Source of the DNA: an uncultured Rhodospirillales bacterium
GTDB lineage: Bacteria > Pseudomonadota > Alphaproteobacteria > Rhodospirillales > 2-02-FULL-58-16
Direction of reading: 5' to 3'
Length of the DNA: 6,606 bases
Assembly: GCA_913053795.1 (NCBI GenBank)
Contig: CAJXGZ010000129.1
Coordinates: 1-6,606 of the forward strand
Under the pieces are notes generated by a model. The model saw nothing but the letters and a program-made list of their open reading frames with translations, was not told the origin of the DNA and did no database searches. Shown one piece after another: positions 1 through 6,403 of this stretch; the stretch's first letter is position 1; each line of letters starts with the position of its first letter. Made by a program: the position numbers and the translations under genes.

Positions 1-1
1 C

Positions 2-331
2 ATCTCGCAAGGGGGCAAGACCCTGTATGCGCGGGACGACGCCCACAAGGACGAGCTGATGAAAAAGGAATTCCCCGGCAAGGCCAAGGTGGAGATCAGC
101 CGCTTCAAGGGCTTGGGCGAAATGCCCTCGGCGCAACTGAAGGAAACCACCATGCACCCGGCCAAGCGCATCCTGCTGAAGGTTACAACGCCCCACGGCC
201 ACGGCCCCGAAGACGTCATCGAAGCCCGGGACACCGCCAAACTGGTGGACAGCCTGATGGGCCGCAAGCCCGAGCTGCGCCTCGCCTACATCCAGGAACA
301 CGCCCGGTTCGTCAACGGCATCGACATTTGA
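2..331 (+). CDS. parE: DNA topoisomerase IV subunit B (ParE), C-terminal 109 residues, 5' end outside the window
   Basis: ParE is the ATPase subunit of topoisomerase IV; with ParC it unlinks daughter chromosomes in the cytoplasm. The reading frame is open from base 2, so the ATG at 59 is only an internal methionine. What is visible is the end of the TOPRIM/C-terminal part: an ISQGGKTLYARDD segment, then the conserved SRFKGLGEMPSAQLKETTM block of type IIA topoisomerases, then the LMGRKPELR segment and a terminal ARFVNGIDI before TGA. Seen: the RFKGLGEM motif, which GyrB and ParE share. Family knowledge: GyrB usually continues differently, and LMGRKPELR..FIQ/YIQ..A.FV is the usual alphaproteobacterial ParE ending, so ParE is preferred over GyrB. 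The gene converges on the minus-strand gene ending at 395. I see no hairpin terminator after the stop, only the tandem repeat. Confidence 0.93.
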   Translation: MSQGGKTLYARDDAHKDELMKKEFPGKAKVEISRFKGLGEMPSAQLKETTMHPAKRILLKVTTPHGHGPEDVIEARDTAKLVDSLMGRKPELRLAYIQEHARFVNGIDI

Positions 332-340
332 GACGCTTTT

Positions 341-404
341 CCCTCAAAACAACTGGTCCCTCAAAACAACTGGTCCCTCAAAACAACTGGTCCCTCAAAA
401 CAAC
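341..404. repeat. 17-bp tandem repeat, about 3.8 perfect copies
   Basis: The unit CCCTCAAAACAACTGGT begins at 341, 358, 375 and 392. Three copies are complete and the fourth is cut after 13 bases (392-404). No base differs between copies, which suggests recent slippage amplification. The array lies between the stop of parE (331) and the minus-strand gene; its rightmost copy contains that gene's last codons and TGA (395-397). Read on the minus strand, every unit carries a TGA (plus-strand TCA at 344, 361, 378 and 395). Because 17 is not a multiple of three, the stops fall in all three frames. The unit has no internal dyad, so it is not a typical intrinsic terminator. Confidence 0.95.
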
Positions 405-1402
405 AGCGCGTCGATCTCTTCCTGGTCCATGGTGTTCTCGCTGCCATGGATGATGGCGGCGGCGGTGTCCATCAATCTCTGTATGACCCGGGACAGCGAA
501 GTCGCGTTTTCGCGCAACAGTTCCGAATCGCCGCGCTTGAGGTCCCCCTCCAGCTTCTCAAGGGTGACGGCGATCAGATGGTCGACTTGGCCGATGGTCT
601 TCTCGAAGGGATCGCGATACTTGGCCGGAACATGGTCGTAGACTTCGATGGCCAGATCCTTGTCGGCGATGGAGCTGCCCTGGAAGTGCTCTTTGTAGGT
701 TTTTGGCTTCCACTCCTTAGCCTCCTCGAGAAACTCCGGCATGTCGGGGATCATCTCGATGGTCATGACGATTTCGTTAAAGTGGTTGAGGTAATCGGTG
801 GCCAGCAAGGTTTGTTCACTGACGTTGGAGCCGCGCACTTTTTCCTGCGCCAACTCAAACTCGGATTTTCCGTCCGTATTCGCATCCGCGTCATTTTCTT
901 TCTCTGGAGCGGCGTTCGAGCCGCCTTCCAGAATGCCTTGAATGCCGGACATCGCCTCTTCCATGGATTGGGGGGGCTTAACGGGGCCCGAGCGCTCCAG
1001 ATCGCCTATGGCGGATTTGATGTTCGCCAGCTTCGCTTCTACGGACTCCCCCGTAACCGCGACAACCGCTTCCGCCACTTTCTCATCATTGAGCGGCGAC
1101 TCCCCGAAAAAGCGCGACTCGTAGACCTGGATAATGGCCAATGTCCGCTGGCTATAGAACAGCCCTTCGGCGTTAAGATCGAAACGCTCCTCAAGGTCCA
1201 CAATCCGTTGATAAAGATTATGAGCGTCTATATTGGGATCGTCGCCCTCGTCAAATTCAGTCGATTCCTCCACCCCACTCAGCATCGCCCCGTAAACGTT
1301 AAGGATAAAGAGCACGCGATGGCTATAAGGCAGCTCATCGTTATCAAGCGCGAAGCGCGCTTCAAGCTCAACTATCTGATCATAAAGACCCTTGACGCTC
1401 AT
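395..1402 (-). CDS. Uncharacterised helical protein with duplicated N-terminal motif and FliM/CheZ-like C-terminal peptide
   Basis: I do not recognise a named family for this 335-residue, acidic, soluble-looking protein; it has no signal peptide or membrane segment. Residues 6-37 and 63-94 are an internal duplication, offset 57, with 17 of 32 positions identical (pattern LY..IV.LE.RF.L...L.YS.R.L.I..VY). Residues 139-185 are a low-complexity linker rich in Pro, Gly, Asn, Asp and Glu. Residues 186-320 look alpha-helical and hold the segment YLNHFNEIVM..EMIPDMPEFL. The last ten residues, DQEEIDALLF, resemble the CheY-binding peptides at the FliM N-terminus (SQEEIDALL type) and the CheZ C-terminus. 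A chemotaxis or response-regulator partner is therefore possible but inferred. The start is supported by a purine-rich GGAGAGGGGGA a few bases upstream of the ATG. It is transcribed apart from the TPR gene, 157 bp away, and its stop lies in the 17-bp tandem array. Confidence 0.8.
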   Translation of the reverse strand: MSVKGLYDQIVELEARFALDNDELPYSHRVLFILNVYGAMLSGVEESTEFDEGDDPNIDAHNLYQRIVDLEERFDLNAEGLFYSQRTLAIIQVYESRFFGESPLNDEKVAEAVVAVTGESVEAKLANIKSAIGDLERSGPVKPPQSMEEAMSGIQGILEGGSNAAPEKENDADANTDGKSEFELAQEKVRGSNVSEQTLLATDYLNHFNEIVMTIEMIPDMPEFLEEAKEWKPKTYKEHFQGSSIADKDLAIEVYDHVPAKYRDPFEKTIGQVDHLIAVTLEKLEGDLKRGDSELLRENATSLSRVIQRLMDTAAAIIHGSENTMDQEEIDALLF

Positions 1403-1433
1403 TGTGAGTCCCCCTCTCCACCTTGAAGCCGTT

Positions 1434-1463
1434 ATTGTTCACAAATCACGACTAAATCGTCAA
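1434..1463 (-). promoter_or_regulatory. Candidate promoter of the uncharacterised gene 395-1402
   Basis: On the minus strand TTGACG (1458-1463) and AACAAT (1434-1439) are 18 bp apart. They match five of six and four of six bases of the sigma70 -35 and -10 consensus, about 30 bp upstream of the start codon. The -10 is poor, so this is a tentative call; it is the best hexamer pair I found in the 157-bp gap. Confidence 0.35.
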
Positions 1464-1466
1464 GAG

Positions 1467-1490
1467 ATCAACATATCAAGATAAGTTGAT
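1467..1490. promoter_or_regulatory. 24-bp near-perfect dyad, candidate operator
   Basis: The arms ATCAACATATC (1467-1477) and GATAAGTTGAT (1480-1490) are inverted repeats matching at 10 of 11 positions, with a 2-bp centre. The dyad lies just upstream of the candidate -35 of the gene 395-1402, where an activator or repressor dimer could bind. The rest of the gap (1491-1559) holds only a 6-bp inverted repeat (1518-1523 with 1540-1545) and no convincing terminator for the TPR gene. Confidence 0.5.
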
Positions 1491-1559
1491 TTTGAGAGAG
1501 CTTAATTCAATGAACGAATGATCCGGGCTTGAAAATTTTGATCATGAAGCTAATCCCAA

Positions 1560-3743
1560 TTACAGCGGCGAGGGCGCCTCGTCATTACGCCAGCGCTTCC
1601 AGATGGTCCGGTAGGCGTCCTCCACATCCCTTGTGAACCGGCCGTAGACACCCTCAATTCGCCCGCGCATTTCAGAACCCAGCTCCGCCAATTCTTGGCG
1701 CCGCCCCGCCCATTCGACGGCGATCCGGTGATAGTCCTCGGTGCTTTCGGCGATCCATGCGTCCAGACCTAAGGGCCGGCAGGTAAAGGCGATTTGCCTT
1801 CCGATGATTTTCAAGGAGTCCAACAGGCCGACCACGGGCGTTCCCATCCATAGGCTCTCAAGGGTGGTGATTCCGCCGCCTTGAGGAAAAGTGTCAAGCG
1901 AGACGTCCACCCGATTGTAGGCCTCAAGGTGCTCGGCGTGGGACGTCTTGGAGAGCAGGATCAATCGGTCCTTGGCGATCCCATGACCGCTGAAAAAGTC
2001 CATGATCCCTTGGCGTAGAGGCGCCTCGCTCATTTGCGCGGCCTTGATCAGCAGCCGCGACTCAGGCGTGTCCAGCAATATCCGCGCCCACAAGGCCAGC
2101 GCCTGATCGCTGATCTTGGTGAACCTGTTGAAGCAGCCGAAGGTCATGGGTCCGCTGCCCGGAGGCTTCACTTGCGGCGCATGGGGCGGCGCGCGGAAAC
2201 CGAAATAGGTCTCCAGGTAGATCGGCTTCTCGGGGATAATGGCCTCTTCCCCGGGCGGGGTGGCGGCCGCCGTCGTCAGGCGGTAGTCGATGGTGGAGAG
2301 TCCCGGCGGCATGTGGCCGACGCCGGTCACCTGTACCGGCGCCGGTTTATATCCGAAAACCGTCAGCCGGGCGCCCTTGGTGTGCCCGGACAGGTCGACC
2401 AGGATGTCGATGCCATCGGCGCGGATCATCTTAGCCAAGTCTTCATCGGAGACGCCCAGGGTGGCGCGCCAGGACGTCGCGGCGGTGCGCAAATCCCGGG
2501 TTATGGAGTCGGGGACTGCGTTTGCGTCATAACAGACCACCTCAAACTGCTCCCGGTCATGGTCCAGGATGAGGGGCGCGAACCCCTGGCACGCCGAGTG
2601 ATGCCTGAAATCGGCGGAGACATAGCCGATGCGAAGGCGGCGGCCTTCATCACGGCTGTTGGCGTGAGGTTTGATCTTCCCCGAAAGCGGGCGGATGAAG
2701 CTATCGTCCCAGCGTTTGCGCTCGGCCTGCTGAGCCGCCTGATCCATGTTGGAAAACAAGTCCTGAATGAAAATCAGGTTGCTGTGAGCGACGGCGAAAC
2801 CGGGATCAAGGGCGAGAGCTTTTTGATAACTGGCGCACGCCTCGTCCAGGCGCCCCATATCCTGGAGCGCGATCCCTAGGTTATTGTGGGTGTCGGCGTT
2901 ACCGGGGTCCAGGTCGAGCGCCTTGTGGAAACTGGAAAGCGCCTCATCCATCCGCCCCAGTTCATTTAGAACGCACCCCATATTGCCGTGGGCCTTGACG
3001 TCATGGGGGTCGATGGAGAGGGCTTGACGCAGGCTGGCGGCGGCGTCATCCAGCCGCCCCGTCACCTGCAGGACCACGCCCAGGTTACTCAGCGCCTTGG
3101 CGTAATTAGGGTTTATGGAGAGGGCCTTTAGATAGCTGGCGCGCGCCTCGTCCAGCCGCCCCAACTCCTGTAGCGCACACCCCATATTGCCGTGGGCGTC
3201 GGCGTAATCGGTCTTCAGCGCCAGGGCCTTTTGGAAACAGGGGATGGCGTCGCCCGCACGCTCCATCTCCTGAAACGCCGTTCCCAGGTTGTTATGGGCG
3301 TCGGCGTAAGCGGGATTGAGATCAAGCGCCTTTTGGTAGTTGGCAATCGCCTCGTCCAGCCGATCCAGGTTCTGAAACGCAATCCCCAAGTTGTTGTAAT
3401 AAATAGGCTGCTGGGGAGCGGTGGAGATGGCCCGCTTGATAAAATCAATGACGTTTTCAAAATCGCCGTCCCGATAGGCGAAAACGGACATCATGTGATT
3501 GGCCTCGGCGTGATCGGGATCGGACTCGAGAACTTGGCGGTAGGCGGCTTTCGCTTTTTCAGTTTGCCCACTTTGAAAGGCCTGGAGGCCTTCTTTGATA
3601 AGCCCCGCCAGAAGCCCTTCCATGTGGGGGGGCGCCGGCGCAACGTCGGCGCCATGCTCAAGGGTGCGCCGGGAATGGCCCCGCGATTTTTTTACAGCTT
3701 TCTTCGCAAGTTTCTTTTGGCGGCGTTTGACGGCTCTGGTCAT
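1560..3743 (-). CDS. TPR-repeat protein with O-GlcNAc-transferase-type (GT41, SPINDLY-like) glycosyltransferase domain
   Basis: Predicted cytosolic protein glycosyltransferase of 727 residues. Residues 1-30 are strongly basic (KRRQKK, KKAVKKSRGHSRR) and not a signal peptide. About eight 34-residue TPRs follow (roughly 43-318; signature NNLG.A.Q..GRLDEA...Y.KAL.L.P), with a partial ninth up to about 350. The catalytic region starts at RRLRIGYVSADFRHH (368-382), then DILVDLSGHTKGARL (446-460), KPAPVQVTGVGH, FGCFNRFTKIS with Lys543, and LDTFPQGGGITTLESLWMGTPVV (616-638). From knowledge of OGT, the His after GYVS.DF, the Lys in the FNxxxK segment and the TT of the [H/T]TT motif serve catalysis or UDP binding. 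All are present, but Ile625 replaces the usual His or Thr of that triplet. Donor sugar and targets cannot be read from the sequence; bacterial relatives often modify flagellin or other surface proteins. The gene starts 51 bp after the argC stop and probably shares its transcript. Confidence 0.88.
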   Translation of the reverse strand: MTRAVKRRQKKLAKKAVKKSRGHSRRTLEHGADVAPAPPHMEGLLAGLIKEGLQAFQSGQTEKAKAAYRQVLESDPDHAEANHMMSVFAYRDGDFENVIDFIKRAISTAPQQPIYYNNLGIAFQNLDRLDEAIANYQKALDLNPAYADAHNNLGTAFQEMERAGDAIPCFQKALALKTDYADAHGNMGCALQELGRLDEARASYLKALSINPNYAKALSNLGVVLQVTGRLDDAAASLRQALSIDPHDVKAHGNMGCVLNELGRMDEALSSFHKALDLDPGNADTHNNLGIALQDMGRLDEACASYQKALALDPGFAVAHSNLIFIQDLFSNMDQAAQQAERKRWDDSFIRPLSGKIKPHANSRDEGRRLRIGYVSADFRHHSACQGFAPLILDHDREQFEVVCYDANAVPDSITRDLRTAATSWRATLGVSDEDLAKMIRADGIDILVDLSGHTKGARLTVFGYKPAPVQVTGVGHMPPGLSTIDYRLTTAAATPPGEEAIIPEKPIYLETYFGFRAPPHAPQVKPPGSGPMTFGCFNRFTKISDQALALWARILLDTPESRLLIKAAQMSEAPLRQGIMDFFSGHGIAKDRLILLSKTSHAEHLEAYNRVDVSLDTFPQGGGITTLESLWMGTPVVGLLDSLKIIGRQIAFTCRPLGLDAWIAESTEDYHRIAVEWAGRRQELAELGSEMRGRIEGVYGRFTRDVEDAYRTIWKRWRNDEAPSPL

Positions 3744-3794
3744 TGCTAAGACCTATTGGAAAAACGCTTTAAGAACAAGGGGGTGACCGCTCAA

Positions 3795-4859
3795 TTAGGG
3801 GAAGATCGGCTGTTGCTCCAAGCCCGAGGTCTCGGGAAATCCGAACATGATGTTCATATTCTGCACCGCCTGACCGGAAGCGCCCTTCACCAGATTGTCG
3901 ATGGCGGACAAAATAATCGCCCGCCCTTCCAAACGGTCAGCGAAAACGCCGATGCGGCAATGATTGGAGCCGCGAACATGGTGGGTGGACGGCCTTTCGC
4001 CCTCCTTGACGACGCGCACGAAGGGCTCGCCCTTAAAGCGCTTGCTTAGGCGCCCCCGCAAGTCATCGGCGCTTTTGCCATCAGCCAGTTTGACGTAGAT
4101 GGTGGACAGAATGCCGCGGTTCATGGGAACCAGATGGGGCGTGAAGCTAATGGCGACGGGCCGCCCCGCCGCCAGGCTCAGGCCTTGCTCGATCTCCGGC
4201 GTGTGCCGGTGGCAGGCGATGGAATAGGCCTGAACGCCCTCCGCCGCCTCGGCGTAAAGCGAGGTCTCCCTGAGCGACCGCCCGGCGCCGCTGACGCCTG
4301 ACTTGGCGTCGATGATAATGCCGTCGGCGTCAATCAAGCCGGCTTGCAGAAGCGGCGACAGGGGCAATTGCGCCGAGGTGGGGTAGCATCCGGGGCACGC
4401 CACCAGCCGCGCCTTGGCGATATCTTCGCGGGCCAGTTCGCTCAAGCCGTAGACCGCCTGCTTCTGCAGCTCCGGGGCCTGATGCCCGAGACCGTACCAG
4501 CGGGCGTACGTCTCGACGTCGGCAAACCGGAAATCAGCGGAAAGGTCGATCACCTTGAGATGATCAGGCAATTCGGCGATGGCTTCCTGGGCTGTTCCAT
4601 GGGGCAGGCAACAAAAGGCGACATGGGCGTCGCGCCAATCGACATCGGAAAGCCACACCAAGTTGGGAAGTTTCAAGCCGCTGAGATGGGGGAACACCTC
4701 GCCGAATGACTTCCCCGCCTTGCGCTCGGCGGTGGCGGCGGCGATCCGGACGCTGGGATGGTTGACGAGCAAGCGCACCATCTCGGCCCCCGTATAGCCG
4801 CTGGCCCCGACGATGACGGCGTTGATTTGCTTGGTCTTGGCGTTCATGCCGTTAAGCAT
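3795..4859 (-). CDS. argC: N-acetyl-gamma-glutamyl-phosphate reductase
   Basis: ArgC reduces N-acetyl-glutamyl-phosphate to the semialdehyde with NADPH, the third step of arginine synthesis, in the cytosol. Seen: an N-terminal Rossmann nucleotide-binding motif VGASGYTGAE (17-26), the AFCCLPHGTAQE segment, VIDLSADFR, the catalytic cysteine motif ACPGCYPTSAQLPL with Cys158 as the expected nucleophile, SGVSGAGRS, and HRHTPEIEQ (217-225) carrying the catalytic histidine. The 354 residues fit the usual length. The start is uncertain: Met1 (4857-4859) and Met5 (4845-4847) are both possible. Neither has a clear Shine-Dalgarno, and Met1 lies inside a 9-bp hairpin; the protein from Met5 would still be complete. 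It follows rpsI by 54 bp, an order common in Alphaproteobacteria. Confidence 0.96.
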   Translation of the reverse strand: MLNGMNAKTKQINAVIVGASGYTGAEMVRLLVNHPSVRIAAATAERKAGKSFGEVFPHLSGLKLPNLVWLSDVDWRDAHVAFCCLPHGTAQEAIAELPDHLKVIDLSADFRFADVETYARWYGLGHQAPELQKQAVYGLSELAREDIAKARLVACPGCYPTSAQLPLSPLLQAGLIDADGIIIDAKSGVSGAGRSLRETSLYAEAAEGVQAYSIACHRHTPEIEQGLSLAAGRPVAISFTPHLVPMNRGILSTIYVKLADGKSADDLRGRLSKRFKGEPFVRVVKEGERPSTHHVRGSNHCRIGVFADRLEGRAIILSAIDNLVKGASGQAVQNMNIMFGFPETSGLEQQPIFP

Positions 4860-4867
4860 AACGGCAT
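4846..4867 (-). promoter_or_regulatory. Perfect 9-bp hairpin over the argC start
   Basis: On the transcript, ATGCCGTTA (4859-4867) and TAACGGCAT (4846-4854) are perfectly complementary around the 4-base loop TGCT. The first argC ATG overlaps the stem-loop junction, and the second in-frame ATG starts within the last bases of the 3' arm. There is no T-run after it, so it is not a standard intrinsic terminator. It could limit argC translation, or mark an RNA processing site between the ribosomal genes and argC; both are inferences. Confidence 0.6.
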
Positions 4868-4913
4868 AGAAATAAAACTGAAAGAGCGTCGTGCGGCCCG
4901 GCCCAAACGGAAA

Positions 4914-5465
4914 TTATCGCTTGGAGAACTGGAAGCTTCTTCTGGCTTTGCGGCGGCCGTACTTCTTGCGCTCGACGACGCGGGAGTCGCGGGTCAGGAA
5001 GCCGCCGCTCTTCAGCGGCGCGCGCAGTTCCGGCTCGAAAAGGGTCAGCGCCTTGGAGATGCCGTGACGCACCGCGCCGGCCTGTCCGGACAGACCGCCG
5101 CCCTTCACCGTGCAGACCACGTCGTACTGGCCTAAGCGGCTGGCCGCGTCGAAGGGCTGATTGATGAGCATGCGCAGAACGGGGCGGGCGAAATAGGTCT
5201 CAACGTCGCGTCCGTTGACGGTGATTTTCCCCGGTCCCGGCTTGATCCACACGCGGGCGACGGCGTTCTTGCGCTTTCCCGTGGCGTAGGAGCGGCCCTG
5301 GGCGTCTTTTACAGGCTCGGGCGCCGCTTGCGGTTCGATTTGCGCCGGCGCGGGCTCAGCGGACGCCGCAGCGTCGCCTTCAGGGGCGCCTTCAGGGGTG
5401 GGGGGCTTCTCCATCAAGGTTTTCAGGTCCTTGAGATCGTCCAGGGGTTTGGTTCCCTCGGCCAT
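4914..5465 (-). CDS. rpsI: 30S ribosomal protein S9 (uS9) with a long N-terminal extension
   Basis: S9 is a component of the small-subunit head whose C-terminal tail reaches toward the P-site tRNA. The core spans about residues 59-183: YATGKRKNAVARVWIKPGPGKITVNGRD, YFARPVLRMLINQPF, VKGGGLSGQAGAVRHGISKAL, and the basic tail KKYGRRKARRSFQFSKR with the invariant terminal SKR. Residues 1-58 are an acidic Ala/Pro/Glu-rich extension not found in the roughly 130-residue E. coli protein but seen in alphaproteobacterial S9. The start is supported by AGGAG (5477-5481) inside the end of rplM and by the MAE..K.LDDLKDLK opening. The gene begins 4 bp after the rplM stop, so the two are almost certainly co-transcribed and possibly translationally coupled. 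Confidence 0.98.
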   Translation of the reverse strand: MAEGTKPLDDLKDLKTLMEKPPTPEGAPEGDAAASAEPAPAQIEPQAAPEPVKDAQGRSYATGKRKNAVARVWIKPGPGKITVNGRDVETYFARPVLRMLINQPFDAASRLGQYDVVCTVKGGGLSGQAGAVRHGISKALTLFEPELRAPLKSGGFLTRDSRVVERKKYGRRKARRSFQFSKR

Positions 5466-5469
5466 GCTT

Positions 5470-5934
5470 TTAAGCGCTCCTCTTGTTTTTCGGGTTCATC
5501 GCCGCCACGTCAAGCGTCTCCGGCGTCTGCGCCGTATGAGGATGTTCTCCTCCGGCGTAGACATACAGCTTTTTCATTTGTTTGCGCCCCATGGGCGAGC
5601 GTGGAATCATCCGCTCCACGGCCTTGATGATCACCCTTTCCGGATGCTTGCCGCCGAGGATTGCGCCCATGGTGCGTCCCTTGATTCCGCCGGGATAGCC
5701 CGTATGCCAATAAAACGTCTTGTCCTTGAGCTTGTTGCCGGTCAGCCGCACCTTTTCGGCGTTGATGACGACGATGTTGTCGCCGCAGTCCATATGGGGC
5801 GTGTAAAGGGGTTTGTGCTTGCCCCTGAGCCGCGCGGCGATGACGCTGGAAAGCCGCCCGAGCACGAGGCCCTCGGCATCGACGACGAGCCACTTCTTTT
5901 GAATTTCAGACGGCTTGGCGGAATAGGTTTTCAT
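5470..5934 (-). CDS. rplM: 50S ribosomal protein L13 (uL13)
   Basis: L13 is an early-assembly protein of the large subunit. The 154-residue length is normal for the family. Seen: KWLVVDAEGLVLGRLSSVIAARLRGKHK near the N-terminus, GDNIVVINAEKVRLTGNK (51-68), KTFYWHTGYPGGIKGRT (72-88), HPERVIIKAVERMIPRSPMGRKQMKKLYVYAGGEHPH (97-133). It is the first gene of the minus-strand series and is followed by rpsI, as in most bacteria. The bases before the ATG (AACAAAAAGAAA) give no strong Shine-Dalgarno. The roughly 63-base leader can fold into a nested hairpin, which may matter for regulation. Confidence 0.98.
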   Translation of the reverse strand: MKTYSAKPSEIQKKWLVVDAEGLVLGRLSSVIAARLRGKHKPLYTPHMDCGDNIVVINAEKVRLTGNKLKDKTFYWHTGYPGGIKGRTMGAILGGKHPERVIIKAVERMIPRSPMGRKQMKKLYVYAGGEHPHTAQTPETLDVAAMNPKNKRSA

Positions 5935-5955
5935 TTTCTTTTTGTTATCCGGTGT

Positions 5956-5997
5956 CCTGTCTTGCGGATAGCGCCGGCAAACACCCCGGCTGACAGG
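5956..5997 (-). promoter_or_regulatory. Structured rplM leader, possible L13 autoregulatory site
   Basis: In the leader transcript CCUGUC (5992-5997) pairs with GACAGG (5956-5961). Inside it GCCGG (5986-5990) pairs with CCGGC (5973-5977), giving a nested hairpin that begins near the predicted transcription start. A later CACCGG can compete for the CCGGGGUG arm. The rplM-rpsI mRNAs of E. coli and Bacillus are known to be autoregulated through their leaders; that this leader does the same is inference. Confidence 0.4.
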
Positions 5998-6003
5998 GCG
6001 CGG

Positions 6004-6031
6004 AGTATGCCACGGTTTTCCCGCAAGTCAA
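6004..6031 (-). promoter_or_regulatory. Probable rplM-rpsI operon promoter
   Basis: On the minus strand TTGACT (6026-6031) and CATACT (6004-6009) are 16 bp apart, followed by a GC-rich discriminator. This is a usual form for strongly expressed alphaproteobacterial genes. Transcription would start near 5997, about 63 bases before the rplM start codon. Confidence 0.6.
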
Positions 6032-6065
6032 CGGAAAAAATCAATAAATCCCGGGGTTTAGGCGT

Positions 6066-6083
6066 GCGGTATTTCAATACCGC
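6066..6083. repeat. 18-bp palindrome upstream of the rplM promoter
   Basis: GCGGTATT and AATACCGC are perfect 8-bp inverted arms around a 2-bp centre (TC). It lies about 35 bp upstream of the rplM -35. No T-run follows directly on either strand, so a protein-binding site is more likely than a terminator; the binding factor is unknown. Confidence 0.5.
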
Positions 6084-6326
6084 GTCTATCGAATTCACGG
6101 CGCCGCCCCGCTCAAGCTCAGCGCCGGTTTTGACTTTTGAAACTCAAAAAGCATACTCACCCCCCGTAAAACACAAGGCAAAACACGCTTAACCATTTGG
6201 AATTAAACAAAACACGGCTTATTTCCATCTCCAATGTAAACATCCATGGTCATTTGTAAGCCTTTCTGGTCTTAGCATTTTCCTCAAACATCACATCCTC
6301 GACAACGTGAACAAGAACATGAAGTG
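6084..6326. other. Non-coding stretch with no recognised gene
   Basis: No open frame here looks like a protein gene. Base composition drops after about 6115. The 9-mer CAAAACACG occurs at 6179-6187 and 6208-6216, each followed by a GCTTA-like sequence. Two minus-strand mini-frames of 16-19 codons exist (one at 6219-6278), without family resemblance. The stretch lies downstream of the minus-strand promoter at 6327-6355, so it may be an untranslated leader or a small RNA. Confidence 0.5.
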
Positions 6327-6355
6327 AATATAGGGCATGAGATTAGGATTGTCAA
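6327..6355 (-). promoter_or_regulatory. Near-consensus sigma70 promoter with no recognised product
   Basis: On the minus strand a perfect TTGACA (6350-6355) is followed at 17 bp by TATATT (6327-6332), matching 11 of 12 consensus bases. It is the strongest-looking promoter in the window. It points away from cas9 toward rplM, and transcription would start near 6320. The rplM start codon is almost 390 bases downstream and has its own promoter, so this may make a small RNA or a second, long-leader rplM transcript. Confidence 0.6.
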
Positions 6356-6403
6356 GGGCGTAATAGGAAAAATTCACCATTGAGGATGCCGAAGGGGGGG
6401 AAA

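Noticed and set aside
341..404. Short tandem array considered as a CRISPR array
   Set aside because: The units are contiguous with no spacers and are only 17 bp long, so it is a tandem repeat.
446..1426. Long plus-strand open frame of 326 codons
   Set aside because: It is antisense to the 395-1402 gene, has no motif or ribosome binding site, and the minus-strand frame has an internal duplication, a Shine-Dalgarno and protein-like composition.
1518..1545. ATGATC/GATCAT inverted repeat after the TPR gene as a terminator
   Set aside because: A 6-bp AT-rich stem with a 16-base loop and no T-run is too weak to call.
5510..5893. Second minus-strand frame inside rplM
   Set aside because: It overlaps rplM in another frame and gives an Arg/Gln-rich product typical of out-of-frame GC-rich coding sequence.
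5398..6192. Plus-strand open frame of 264 codons across rplM and its upstream region
   Set aside because: It runs antisense through L13 and the start of S9, both certain, and its composition (Arg, Pro, His rich) is that of a shadow frame.
6179..6216. Two CAAAACACG copies as a possible operator or attachment site
   Set aside because: Nine bases in AT-rich DNA with imperfect flanks are too little to claim a site; noted in the non-coding feature only.
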